A DNA stretch of 64,000 bases from Thozetella sp. PMI_491 (Eukaryota; Ascomycota; Sordariomycetes; Chaetosphaeriales; Chaetosphaeriaceae): contig MU270104.1 in assembly GCA_021432635.1 (NCBI GenBank), forward strand, positions 166,224 through 230,223, given 5' to 3'. This document shows, one piece after another, positions 35,293-48,110 of the stretch (within the stretch, counting starts at the first letter, position 1; every line of letters starts with the position of its first letter). The position numbers and the translations under genes were made by a program. The notes under the pieces are model-generated. The model ran no database searches. It had not been told where the DNA came from and was given only the letters and a program-made list of their open reading frames with translations.

Positions 35293-37290
35293 ATGATGTT
35301 CTCTCTCCCCCGGCCGGAAGGCACGTCCTTACTGGCGTGCTTAGCCATCGTCAACTCGGGTATGTCCGCCTCTTTGAGGCACTGAGCGGTGCTCGGGGGG
35401 GTTGAATGCTGATGGTGGAGAGTTCCAGTCTCTATGGCTCACTTTGGCTATGACCAGGTGGGTTGCCATGACCATAGGAGGGGCTCCTAGCGCACATTTT
35501 GACTCCTATATAGGGCGTGTTTTCAGGGGCTCTCATCTCGTCGGATTTTATCAAGTACTTCCCCCAGACTGCCGATGCTAACATCTCGGGGATCACCTCG
35601 AGCTGCTTCTCGGTGCGTTTTACCAGAACTCCCTACAACCTTTGCATCTACGTGCCTTGGCTGACTATCGTGGAGCTCGGCGCCTTCTTTGGCTGCATCG
35701 CGAGCTTCACCCTTGGCGACCGCCTTGGCCGGCGCAAGACCGTCTGGCTGGGGCTCGTCCTCAACGTAACCGGCGCTGTGTTGCAGATTTCCGCCTACCA
35801 TCTACCCCAGATGATCGTTGGCCGTATCATTAATGGGTTTGGTATGGGTATCACGTCATCCACCTGTCCAGTGTTCATGGCCGAGACATCACCCTCCGCG
35901 ATCCGAGGCAAGCTTGTGGTTCTTGGCTCGCTCTGCAACACAGTTGGCGTCTGTATCGCGAACTGGATTAACTATGCGCTCTACAACAACAGCGGGCCTC
36001 TGCAGTGGCGATTCCCCCTCGCCTTCCAGCTAGTGTTTCCCTTGATCGTTGCGTCTTTCCTGCCTTTGCTAGTTGAATCACCGCGTTGGCTACTGCTTCG
36101 TGATCGCCCCCGGGATGCGCTCCAGGCGCTGGCCAGAATACAGGGGAAGTCACATAATACCGAGGACAAGACGCTGAACGATGATCTAAAGTCTATATAC
36201 AGTACTATCCAGGCGGAGCGAGCGGGCCAAGGGTCACTGAGAGAGGTGTTCCTGTTCAAGGACCAGACGCAGAACCTGCGTCGTCTGCTTCTCAGGTGCG
36301 TGCGCGGTACATATACTCGTATGACGTTGACACAGACTGATGGGTAGTCGGTTTCAACAGCTGCGGAACACAACTTATGCAACAGCTAAGCGGCGTGAAT
36401 GCTCTTGGCTATTACCTTCCTACCTTGCTCATACAGTCTGTGGGCGTAAGCAGCGACTACGCGCGGTTGCTCACGGCGGCGAACTCTATGGTCTACCTCG
36501 GGGCTGCCTTCTTATGCCTAATCTTGATCGACTTGGTTGGCCGGAGGAAGTAAGTAGCTTGAAATGCCTTTCGAGAGGGAAAAAAAGGGTAAGGGGGTAA
36601 ATTAAGGAAAGTCTACTGACTGCTGTCGCGTCTTCGTAGGCTGATGCTTTACGGTGCGGTGGCAATTGGGAGCACCTACCTCGTGGCGGCCGTGACGCTC
36701 AAGGAGGCCAACATCCACCCCGATCAGAAGAAAACGCTGGGCTACGTTACCACTGCCATGTTCTTCCTGTATTACTTTTGCTACGGCACGAGTTTTGCAA
36801 AGGTATGCTTGTACTCGTTGGTTGCCTTGACCCTAGGCTTGACTAAACATCATTAGGTACCATGGGTATACAACTCTGAGGTGAATAGCCTCGGGTGGAG
36901 AGCACGCGCGGCTGCGGCGGCCACGGCCACGAACTGGATGGGAAGCTTTGTCGTTGTCCAGTTCACCAAGGCCGGGGTCAACAATCTTGGATGGGGGTTC
37001 TATCTACGTGAGTGCTTTCCTCACTGCCATGGCACTAGCTAATTGCATGGCCAGTCTTCTCGTGTTTCTGCTGGTCCTATCTGCCCATCGTCTACCTTCT
37101 CTATCCAGAGACGTCCCGTCGGACTCTGGAAGACATGGACGAGATCTTCAAAGGCCGGAGCCCTGTCCTCGTCTTCCGTGATCCCTTGTTGACGCAGCGG
37201 GACAGGCCGCAGGCCTTCATCGACGCAGAGCGACGGCGGGTCGAAGCCGCCGGGCTGTCGGACGAGGCCGAGGGCGTCTGGGAGCGCTGA
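35293..37290 (+). CDS. MFS sugar porter (hexose-type transporter)
   Basis: Plasma-membrane sugar/proton symporter of the major facilitator superfamily, expected to span the membrane 12 times. Exons as read: 35293-35359, 35429-35457, 35514-35612, 35676-36295, 36361-36549, 36640-36802, 36857-37007 and 37055-37290, giving 517 residues. The third intron (35613-35675, 63 nt) has no stop and keeps frame. I remove it because it has a GTGCGT donor and GCTGAC branch site, and splicing gives SSCFSLGAFFG, as in the family. Motifs are HFGYDQGVFSG in TM1, GDRLGRRK after TM2, VGRIINGFGMG, the loop-6 VESPRWLL, QQLSGVNALGYY in TM7, DLVGRRK, and PETSRRTLEDMDEIF after TM12. The first exon, starting MMFSLPRPEG, is inferred to complete TM1. 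The substrate cannot be told from sequence. Confidence 0.92.
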
Positions 37291-37535
37291 GGCTGCCCCG
37301 GTCGTCGAGACATAACGCAGTCGGCAATGGCGTCTCTTTTTTCATTTCTCATTGTCGCACGGCTGGCGTCCTGAGACACGGAGAATGTGCGTTCCATGGG
37401 CGCCGCAGCTGGCCCAAGTCTGCGGCTCGGCGTGGCTAGTTGGGCGGGGAGGCGTCATGCTTGGATATTCTAGACTCTATGGGCCATACCTTGGCTTCTA
37501 ACCTGTGCCGTCTGTCTTTGGAACACTCCCCTTTC

Positions 37536-37595
37536 TTTTCTTTTCTTTTCTTTTCTTTTCTTTTCTTTTCTTTTCTTTTCTTTTCTTTTCTTTTC
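37536..37595. repeat. (TTTTC)12 microsatellite
   Basis: Twelve perfect TTTTC units, preceded by a partial unit and followed by degenerate CT-rich sequence, about 245 bp downstream of the sugar-transporter stop. Confidence 0.97.
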
Positions 37596-38123
37596 TTCTT
37601 CTTTCTCTTTTCTCCCTCTTTCTCTACTCTCTTTCTTTCCACACCTGTTCCCGCTCCTTCTTGTGCTGAGCTATGAAGAACTTACCAAATCATATTTCCC
37701 CGGCCCCCACCGACGCGTCTGCTACGATCACACGCTTGGGGACAGCTGCAGTGCTCCATTAGAATAGACGTGACCAACGTGCATTTTAGGGCAATCGGTG
37801 GCTGTTGTGTAACCGTTTGGGGGGCGCCCTTGGCCTCGCAGAACTATGTGGCGTGCATTATCGATGCCGCACGGCGGCCCGAAGCTACGCCGCTTTCATA
37901 CCCATTGCCCCGGATCTTTGCCGTCCCAATACATGGCAGTCGGCTCCTCGGGGCGTCGCGGGTTCCCGCTTCGAGGATGCCATTGGCAGGTTCGTACGCA
38001 GTATAGGGCCAGATGAGAGACCTGGGCGGGCCGAGATGGGCCCCGGCAGAGAGCCCGTGGCTCGTGATTTGGCAGGAAAGATGCGGAGAGGCGAGACTAA
38101 GTGCCATGTTTTGTGACATCTCC

Positions 38124-38142
38124 TTTTTTTTTTTTTTTTTTT
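38124..38142. repeat. Poly-T tract with adjoining triplet repeat
   Basis: Nineteen T residues, followed within 15 bases by a short degenerate ATT/ACT stretch. Confidence 0.85.
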
Positions 38143-39543
38143 AGTCGTTGGTATTATTACTATTACTATCACTAATACTTCTTGCCCTCCCTTCCCTGCA
38201 ACACACCGCCCGCGCTCAACAAAAAACCCCTTCTCTGCTGAATTGGGCCGGGTACCCCACCCTGCTCCCCTCCCAAACCTCCCAGAATAGGCTACCAGAA
38301 ACATAGCGTTGCCCCTTCCACTTGGGTGATTTCCCACTCGAAATAAGGTTCCTAGCGCCGGTAAGCTCCTGGCCACTCCACTCTCCGGTGCTTAGAATCC
38401 GGGGAGGGGCGAGCCTGGCGAGGAGGGTCACCTTTGTTTGTTCGTTAGCTCGAGTTGCCGTCAGCTTTGCCACGAACATCTCAATTGGCTCCCCTTCCCA
38501 ATAATCACCACCCGACAGCTTGGGACCGAATCAGCGGCCAGCGTCTTAGCTGTTGCCAGGCTCAGCGGGAAGCGTTCAGCATTCCCCGAAAGACCGGACG
38601 GCAGCCTTGCGGCCCCCACCCCCCGCGGAAGCACAATCTGTACTGTACATCTGCACATCTGAAGAACAAAGCGTACATCCACTACAGGGGGGGTGCTAAG
38701 GCGTCAATCCCTCTTCCCTTCCCCCTCCCTCCACCCCCAGCACAGAGCCCTACGCCTGCAAACGGGTCCCGAACTCCACATTCATCTTCACTCAAACTAC
38801 CGGGCTCGGTTCTTGAGGGAAGCCCCGAGGATCCCGCATCACCCGCAACACCGCCCGGCGTGCAGACTACGGCTGCCGTCCTGTCTCTGAGCACCCAAAA
38901 TCGACCGCGCTACGGGAGAGCGCGCCCACCCGCCCGCCCCCAGGGCCGAGCACGCTCGCCATCGCCCAGCTGTCTCGGGCCACTGAGAGCTGCAGCTCCT
39001 TTGTGGCCTGGGCCCGCACACCTGCGGAGAGAGACACCAACGACCCAATGAACGAGGGCAGCCGCCGCCCCCTTCCGTCCCCCCCGGCACCCATACGAGA
39101 CGAGCTGGCCTGGGTGCTGGTCGGGTTTGCCAGGATCTACGGTGCCCCTCTCCCCATCGCCGGTTGTCGCACGCTGTGGTCACAACCAACAGGCTAGGCC
39201 CTGGTATCCTGCCATAGGCAACGGATCCCTGGTTGGCTCATCCCCCCAAGCCCTGGGCGAAAGAATGGGTGTGTGGTTCGGTATATACATTCAGGATATC
39301 ACTTCTCACGAGGGATAAAGATAACGAGAACCGTACTTGAGGGTCCACCGTCCACCCGCTCCCCTCGGCTCTGCGCCGCTCTTGCATCTTCAATCCCGTC
39401 TCTGCCTTGCGCGCTCTCTCCACTCGCTCCAGCTTTAAGCTTCCCGTCCCCCCTTACCCTGCTCCCCAGCCGCCTTGCCACCTCGCCACCTAGCTACCTC
39501 CAGCGACGGCACCTCGAGCTTACCACCGCCGAGTGCTGCGACA

Positions 39544-41303
39544 ATGGCTGCAACTCAGGAAGCAGACCTGGAAAGGCAGGACGTCGAGAAGCACCAGCCC
39601 AGGCTGATCTCTCTGCTCGCCGTCGAGGACGGTATCGTCTACGAGGCCCATCCAGAGAAGAATGCCAAATGGTACCAACGGCTACTGGATGTTGGTTTCG
39701 AGGAAAATGGCATCAAGCCGGTTCCCGTCGAGCAGCGAACCGAGACTGCCTACAACAAAATCTTTACCATCTTCTTCACCTGTCTCCTGTGCCTGCTGCC
39801 GTAAGTTGCCACACGGCCCCCAAGGCACCTACAATACTTCCTCGCCGAACACCGCTTGTCCCTGTAGGGCCCTTGGCTGACAGTCGTTTTCTCCTCTAGG
39901 CTTCCAACTGGCATGCTGGCTACGCTACCTGATGTCTTTGGCATGAGCTTGCGCGATGCCTCCCTCGTCATCATATTCTTTGGCCTGCTCACCTGCATCC
40001 CGCCAGCCTTCATGGGCATTGGCGGCCTGGAGACGGGTCTGCGGCAGCTAGTCCAGGCCCGGTATTCTTTTGGGTATGTAACCAAATCACACTGCCCTTG
40101 AGCCATCTATATGCTAGTCGCTAATGTCACGGTCCCGCCGCCGTAGACTCTACTTGGTCACCATCCCCCTGATCTTGAATGCGGCTACCGTCACGGGTTT
40201 CTCTCTTATCTCAGCCGTCGTCGGTGGCCAGACTATTGCCGCCCTCAACCCAGAGAATGTAAGCGTCAACGTTGGCATTGTCATCGTATGCCTCGTCTCA
40301 TGGGCTGTATCCTTGATGGGCTTCAAGATGCTCCATTTCTGGGAGCGCTGGACCTGGATCCCCAACCTCATCGCTCTACTTGTTGCAGTGGGCTGCGGAG
40401 GAAAGCAGCTCTATCTCCAGGGCGAGACTGAGCCTTCTACCCCCCAACAAGTGCTTTCATACGGCGGTTTGATTGCAGGCTACTTCATCACGTTTGGTGG
40501 TACGGTGTCAGACTACTCGGTGTACCACCAACCTGAAGGCGTGTCCAAGTAAGTGCGCCACGCTGCCGGCTGGATGGCGTTATGCTGATCTTCGACTTCC
40601 CGTCAGATGGAAGATTTTCTTCTACATTTACGCAGGTCTCCTCGTCCCCTCCATCCCGCTCCTCATCCTTGGCGCGGCCATCGGCGGGGCGGTCGCGCAA
40701 GTTCCGGAATGGGACGCTGCTTATGCTGTGACTGGGATCGGCGGCATCATGTACGAGATGCTGGCCCCGGCTGGCGGCTTCGGCAAGTTCATTCTCGTGC
40801 TCCTCGCCCTTAGCGTGATTGGCAACATCGCCGTGTCTATGTACAGCGTATCCCTTAACCTGCAGATGATCCTGCCCGTCTTCACCAAGATTCACCGCTT
40901 CTTCTTCATTCTAGTGGTGATCGCCATCATGATCCCCTTCGCTATCAAGGCTGCAGAGGAGTGGGAGACAAGTCTGGAGAACTTTCTGGCCCTCATTGGC
41001 TACTGGGCCGGATGCTTCGACGCCGTGCTAATCGAGGAGTTGCTGGTCTTCCGGCGCATGGACTACAGCACCTACGACCATGCCATATGGAACGTCGGGC
41101 GCAAGCTCCCTACGGGGATCGCAGCCATCGTGGCGTCGCTCTTCAGCATGGGGTTGGTCGTACCCGGCATGGCCGAGGTGTGGTACACCGGCCCGCTCGC
41201 CGAGTCGACCGGTGACATTGGGTTCGAGATGGCGTTTGTCGTGACGGCTATTTTCTACTTACCGTTCCGGTGGCTGGAGATTAGGTGGCGCGGCCATCTT
41301 TAG
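39544..41303 (+). CDS. fcyB: NCS1 purine-cytosine permease
   Basis: Proton-coupled uptake of cytosine and purines at the plasma membrane, FCY2/FcyB type. Exons are 39544-39800, 39900-40073, 40147-40548 and 40607-41303, giving 509 residues, as expected. Family blocks are KWYQRLLDVGFEENGIKPV near the N-terminus, LPDVFGMSLRDASLVIIFF, the strongly conserved NAATVTGFSLISAVVGGQTI, NVSVNVGIVIV, LHFWERWTWIPN, and ENFLALIGYWAGCFDAVLIE. About 12 membrane segments are visible, with a hydrophilic N-terminus of about 75 residues. All intron borders are canonical and in phase. Its 3' end converges on RIB7, leaving only 144 bp between the stops. The exact substrate range within NCS1 is uncertain; the FCY2-like wording supports cytosine/purine over uracil or allantoin. 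Confidence 0.94.
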
Positions 41304-41447
41304 TGCTCTTACGGTTGCAATCTTTGGATTGAAAGATCCTATAGCATGAGTTTCTCTAGGCTCGTGCTCAGTCGTCCTGGATAGTCGCAATGGCGTGTGA
41401 TCTTTTTCAACAAGAAACCCCGAATGTTACCCTTGCAGTCTAATAAT

Positions 41448-42416
41448 CTAATTCCCGATATTCCCATTATTTGTGATCAGCTTCCCGCAGAGAACCATGT
41501 CCTCTCCAAGTGGCAACCAGAAGGTATCTCTCAATCGGGGTGCCGGTACGGCACTCTCTCCTTCTCTCTCGCGGCTGGGTGACACGACCACCCCGTTTTG
41601 TCCCAGCCAGGTAGGCGCGATCGTGACAATGACCGAGTCAACAACCCCATTATCCGGCGGCACCAGCAGCGTCCGCAGGATGTGACCACCACCCTCGATC
41701 ATAATGCTGTCTAGCCCTTCTCGCCGCACGGCAGCTAAGATGTCCCGCCACTGGAAGCTGGAGTCGGAGGTAAGGCCGACTGCGGACGAACCTAAGACGA
41801 TGTACTTTCCTCCACAGGCCTCCAGGACCGCTCGGCGCTCCGGCGGAAGTGCCGACTCGGGCACCGCAGTAAGTACGTACGGCGCCAGCCCCTGACCCGC
41901 CTGCGCCAAGCGCACAACTTTACTCGTTTCCGACACGGCCCATCTAGCGTGGGGGTCGATGATGATCGGACGAGGCTGCGACACGCGGTCGGCCGGGGCC
42001 GAGCCCGACCCGCAGGCCGGACCGGTGGCCGGGGCAAGCCGGCTGTTCAGGCCAGGGTCGTCCGCCTCGGCAGTGCCCACACCTACGCAGATTGCGGCGT
42101 GGCGCGTGCGCAAGAAGTGCGTCATGGCCTTGGACTGGGGGCCAGACAGCACGGTGCGGGTGCCCGGGGCAGCGGCGATGGCTCCGTCTAGCGAGGTTGC
42201 ATAGGTGAGCGTCACGAAGGGGAGGTCCTTTCGATTGGGGGAGACATGACTTGTCCCGCCGGCATCGAGTCTGCCACGTCCTTCTCCTCCTGCCGGCGAT
42301 GCCCCTTCGACGACTCCTGCACGAGGCAAAAGTCCCGGCACCAACACTGGGGGTAGATAAGGCTCTAGTTGGCGTGCATACTCGGCGGGGAAGTGTAGGG
42401 CCTCGTCGGCTGCCAT
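41448..42416 (-). CDS. rib7: RIB7, diaminopyrimidine 5'-phosphate reductase
   Basis: Second step of fungal riboflavin synthesis: NADPH-dependent reduction of 2,5-diamino-6-ribosylamino-4(3H)-pyrimidinone 5'-phosphate to the ribitylamino form. It is a single exon of 322 residues. The RibD-C/DHFR-like fold is marked by TYATSLDGAIA (71-81), SGPQSKAMTHFLRTRHAAI, GVGTAEADDPGLNSRL, PIIIDPHARW and the nucleotide-loop IMIEGGGHIL. It is longer than the yeast enzyme because of an Ala/Gly-rich N-terminal extension (about 35-60) and a Gly/Ser-rich insert after LNSRLAP. ATG 42416 is the first in frame. No bacterial-type FMN riboswitch is expected or seen. It converges with the permease gene. Confidence 0.95.
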   Translation of the reverse strand: MAADEALHFPAEYARQLEPYLPPVLVPGLLPRAGVVEGASPAGGEGRGRLDAGGTSHVSPNRKDLPFVTLTYATSLDGAIAAAPGTRTVLSGPQSKAMTHFLRTRHAAICVGVGTAEADDPGLNSRLAPATGPACGSGSAPADRVSQPRPIIIDPHARWAVSETSKVVRLAQAGQGLAPYVLTAVPESALPPERRAVLEACGGKYIVLGSSAVGLTSDSSFQWRDILAAVRREGLDSIMIEGGGHILRTLLVPPDNGVVDSVIVTIAPTWLGQNGVVVSPSREREGESAVPAPRLRDTFWLPLGEDMVLCGKLITNNGNIGN

Positions 42417-45060
<2,644 letters not shown>

Positions 45061-45064
<4 letters not shown>

Positions 45065-45442
45065 AGCAGGCTGTCGTTGAGGTTGGCGGGAGTGTCCTCT
45101 GGGACGGGATCGACCATGGCGACGAAGCGATCGACTTCTTCCTCGGCCATGGCTGCGACGACAAAGGGCAAGGGCAATCGGGCAAAGACGCCAAGAATGT
45201 TGTTGTCCAGTGCGACATCTGTGCCCTCGGGCTTGTACACATTTTCTAGGCTGGCGTACGTGGTTTGTGATATCCCATAGCATGGGCTGGCGTTCAGGCG
45301 AGCTGCATTCGCTGTGGTTATGGCCCGTCTGGCACGGCTTTGAGTCACCGGGCCTTCGGCACCTAGTTATCATTTTAATGAAAACTGTTCTTTTGTTACC
45401 ACCGACTACAACTCCTCCATTGAAGCTCGATGGCTTTCCCAT
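45061..45442 (-). CDS. Small conserved-looking hypothetical protein
   Basis: I infer two exons, 45442-45400 and 45245-45061, giving 75 residues starting MGKPSSFNGGVVVG and ending TPANLNDSLL. Support comes from strong GC-ending codon use in the second exon, a GTAACA donor and TAG acceptor that join in phase, and the absence of stop codons. An ATG at 45475 would add 11 residues. The product is acidic, without signal peptide or membrane span; the stretch GVFARLPLPFVVAAMAEEEV is likely helical. I do not recognise a family. The stop codon lies inside the stop region of the CYSTM gene (shared CTAG). It is 200 bp downstream of the MLH1 stop on the same strand. It could instead be antisense 3' UTR of the CYSTM transcript. 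Confidence 0.5.
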
Positions 45443-45641
45443 GCGCGCCTGTGGAACAGGGAGACTCGAGAGCATTCGGAAGGTAGCCTAGCAAGTTGTA
45501 AAAAGGGGAGGGTATCTCAGTGCCATCCTAATCTAGGGGTAGCCATCTTGTGCTTCGGATATGTGATCTTGGAAGCCGCAACAGGTAATCATTTCATATC
45601 CGCCTTTTTCGTTCCGTCGGCTGTATTATCCCGACCCTGCC

Positions 45642-48110
45642 CTAGCATCTCTCAAACACACGATAAAGCCCTTTGAGGTTCGCAATCTCGAGAATGCCTC
45701 CGGGTGGCCTCATCAGCGCCTTGGTCGCCACCAACCGTGCCTTGAACGCCGGGAAGAAGACATGCTCGACCGCCCAACGGACATGTCTGCGGCGCGCGAC
45801 TACCTCGTCGTCCAATTCCTCGTCTCGTTCGCCATCGAGCTGCCTCTGCTCCTCCTCGTTGCCACCACTCTCCTCGCCACCTGCCGCGCCGCCGCCGCCG
45901 CCGCTTCCTGCGGGCGACGCCGGTAGTTGCTCCGGCACATAAAACGCCGCTATCTCACGCAGGAAGGTATGAAAGCACCCCTTTTCGTCTCTCCAGTCCA
46001 CGTTTGGCCCAAGTCGAAACAGGAACTGTGGCAATTTGACTAGGGCCGGCATGTAGCCCTTTACCATCAGCGGGATGCTCAGGAGGTCGCCAGAGGGCGA
46101 GATCTCGAGCGAGAAGTACTCGAGCAGCATCTCCCGGCGCTCCACCAGCTGCTCGACAATCAGCTCGACCGTCTCCGTGACATCGAGGTCGTCGTCATCG
46201 TCAGTTCGAGCGACCCCTTTGCCCTTTCCCATGGTCCGCTCGCGCTCTGCGAGATATTGCGCCTTCTCGTGCTCGGCTGCGATGCTGATCAGCTCGCGCA
46301 GGCTGAGCGGAGGGCTAAAGCGGATGGCCCCAAAGTTCCCGAAGTCAGTAAGCCCGACTTGGTAAAAATACTCGTAGCACACGCTACCATAATCCACGAG
46401 AAACAGCTTCACCCCGCTTTGTATGGCCGCCAGACGTCGGCGCTCATCGACGACACCTACAAAGCTGTGGTTTGCAAATATCTCCGTCAACTCGTGGTGC
46501 ATGTCGTCGCGAACCTCGGCGCGTAACTCACGCACACTGATGAGTCGACAGTTGGTCGCTTCGCGATCGACAATATCATACCCTACTACCCCAGGCGCGC
46601 CACCCTCGAGCGATGTTTCGGCTCGTGAGCGCGGGACTGTAGATGCGGCGCCCCCTGTGCGTGCAGTAGGGGTGACGGGAGGTAACATGCTAGTGATCTT
46701 GCGCAGGTTGGTATCAGTGCGCACCAGGCTGTTGTCGCTTCGAATAGGCGTCTTGCGCGGCCCACCAGGGTTCTTACTCTTGGCGGGCGTCGCGGTTCTA
46801 TCTTGCGGTGCTCCGGGGTTACTCCAGCCGCCACCGGGAAGAAGGGTCTGGGTCATGAAAGTGCGGCTTGTATCGACGGCCGCCAGCTTGGAGCGTAAGT
46901 GCTCGCAGATTGCCTGTATAATTTCATCTTCGTTGAGAAAGTTGACCTCGCGCTTTGTCGGGTGGACGTTGACATCTACCCGCTGGGGATCGATCTCCAG
47001 GCTAAGGTAGACAAAGGGGTGTCCATTCTTGGGCAGAAAGGCAGCGTATGTCTGCTCAATCGCCTTGCGGATATTACTTGACTCGACGCACCGATGGTTG
47101 ATAAACAAGAGAAGGGTGGTCTTCTTGACATTGTAGTTGGCATTGGTTGCCAGGCCCTTGGCTGTGAAGCCCCAGCGAGGGTCCGACGTCGAATACTCGA
47201 TCAACTCATTGGCAACACCGCTTCCGTAGATTTGGCGTATCCTGTCCGTGGCAGAAGCATTGGCTTGGACAGCGATACTAGTCGACGACTCGCCATGCTT
47301 CTTGCAGGAAAATGCAACATTAGTGCAGTGCACCGCGTATCGACCAACCATGTCGATTATCTTGTTATACTCGTCGGAGGCGGCCCGAAAAGCACGCCGG
47401 CGGGTGGGAACATTGTAGAACAGGTCTTCGACTGTGATCTGCGTGCCCTGCCGGCCTGCAACTGGCTTTGGGTCCGGAGTCTGGCCGGGCTTGGCCGGAA
47501 CGAGCTTGCCACTGCCATAGACAGCCCTCCAAGCGCAGTTGGAGTCTTTAGTCTTCGTCGTGACCGTCAGATGCGCGATATGGCTGATGCTAGCCAGGGC
47601 TTCTCCTCGAAACCCATAGGTTGCTATAGACTGCAATTCCTCAAAGTTCTGCAGCTTCGACGTGGTGAAGCGCTCGCAGAGAATGGGCAGGTCTCCCTTC
47701 TTCGCTAGGATCAGCACGGCTCATCCGCACTCATAAGGAAATGAGGATGGGTTCAAGGGCATACATCGATCCCACAACCATTGTCTGTGATTTGAAGTAG
47801 TTTCAAACCGCCTTCTTTCACCAATACCTCCAATGAGGTAGACCCGGCATCGACAGCATTTTCGATGAGTTCCTTTAATGCGTGAACTGGGGCAACAATA
47901 ATCTCTCCGGCCGCGATCTTATTGACCACGTCTGGGTCCAAAGGCTAAGTTACCGAATCAATACAGCCCACGTGGGAAGAGGGGGAAGGGCATGATCCAG
48001 CCGAGGTGGAAATACGGTACCTTGATCCGCCGAGGCACCAGGCTCTCTTGCAGCTCGTCGGCTTTTCGCTTGGTACCCCGCGGGGGGTCAACGTCCATCG
48101 CGTCCACCAT
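45642..48110 (-). CDS. mlh1: DNA mismatch-repair protein MLH1
   Basis: MutL homologue that pairs with PMS1 (MutL-alpha) in mismatch repair and with MLH3 in meiotic crossover. Exons are 48110-48021, 47944-47765 and 47699-45642, giving 775 residues. The N-terminal GHKL ATPase carries [13 protein letters not shown] (catalytic Glu and Mg-binding Asn), [24 protein letters not shown] and [31 protein letters not shown] follows. A disordered linker precedes the C-terminal dimerization domain, which has a Gly/Glu-rich insert around residues 695-735. The protein ends in FERC, the terminal motif conserved in MLH1 and shared with the endonuclease site of its partner. The first ATG (48110) and a second four codons on (48098) both have A or G at -3; the start is ambiguous but minor. 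The third exon follows an intron with a TGCTGAT branch site. Confidence 0.97.

Larger units (their letters stand above)
37291..39543. other. Intergenic DNA with microsatellites
   Basis: No gene is supported. Contains the (TTTTC)n array at 37536-37595, a 19-nt poly-T run at 38124-38142, and an ATT/ACT triplet stretch just after it. The end is pyrimidine-rich and should be the leader of the downstream permease. Frames such as 38455-39051 (+) are proline/serine-rich and unconvincing. Confidence 0.5.
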
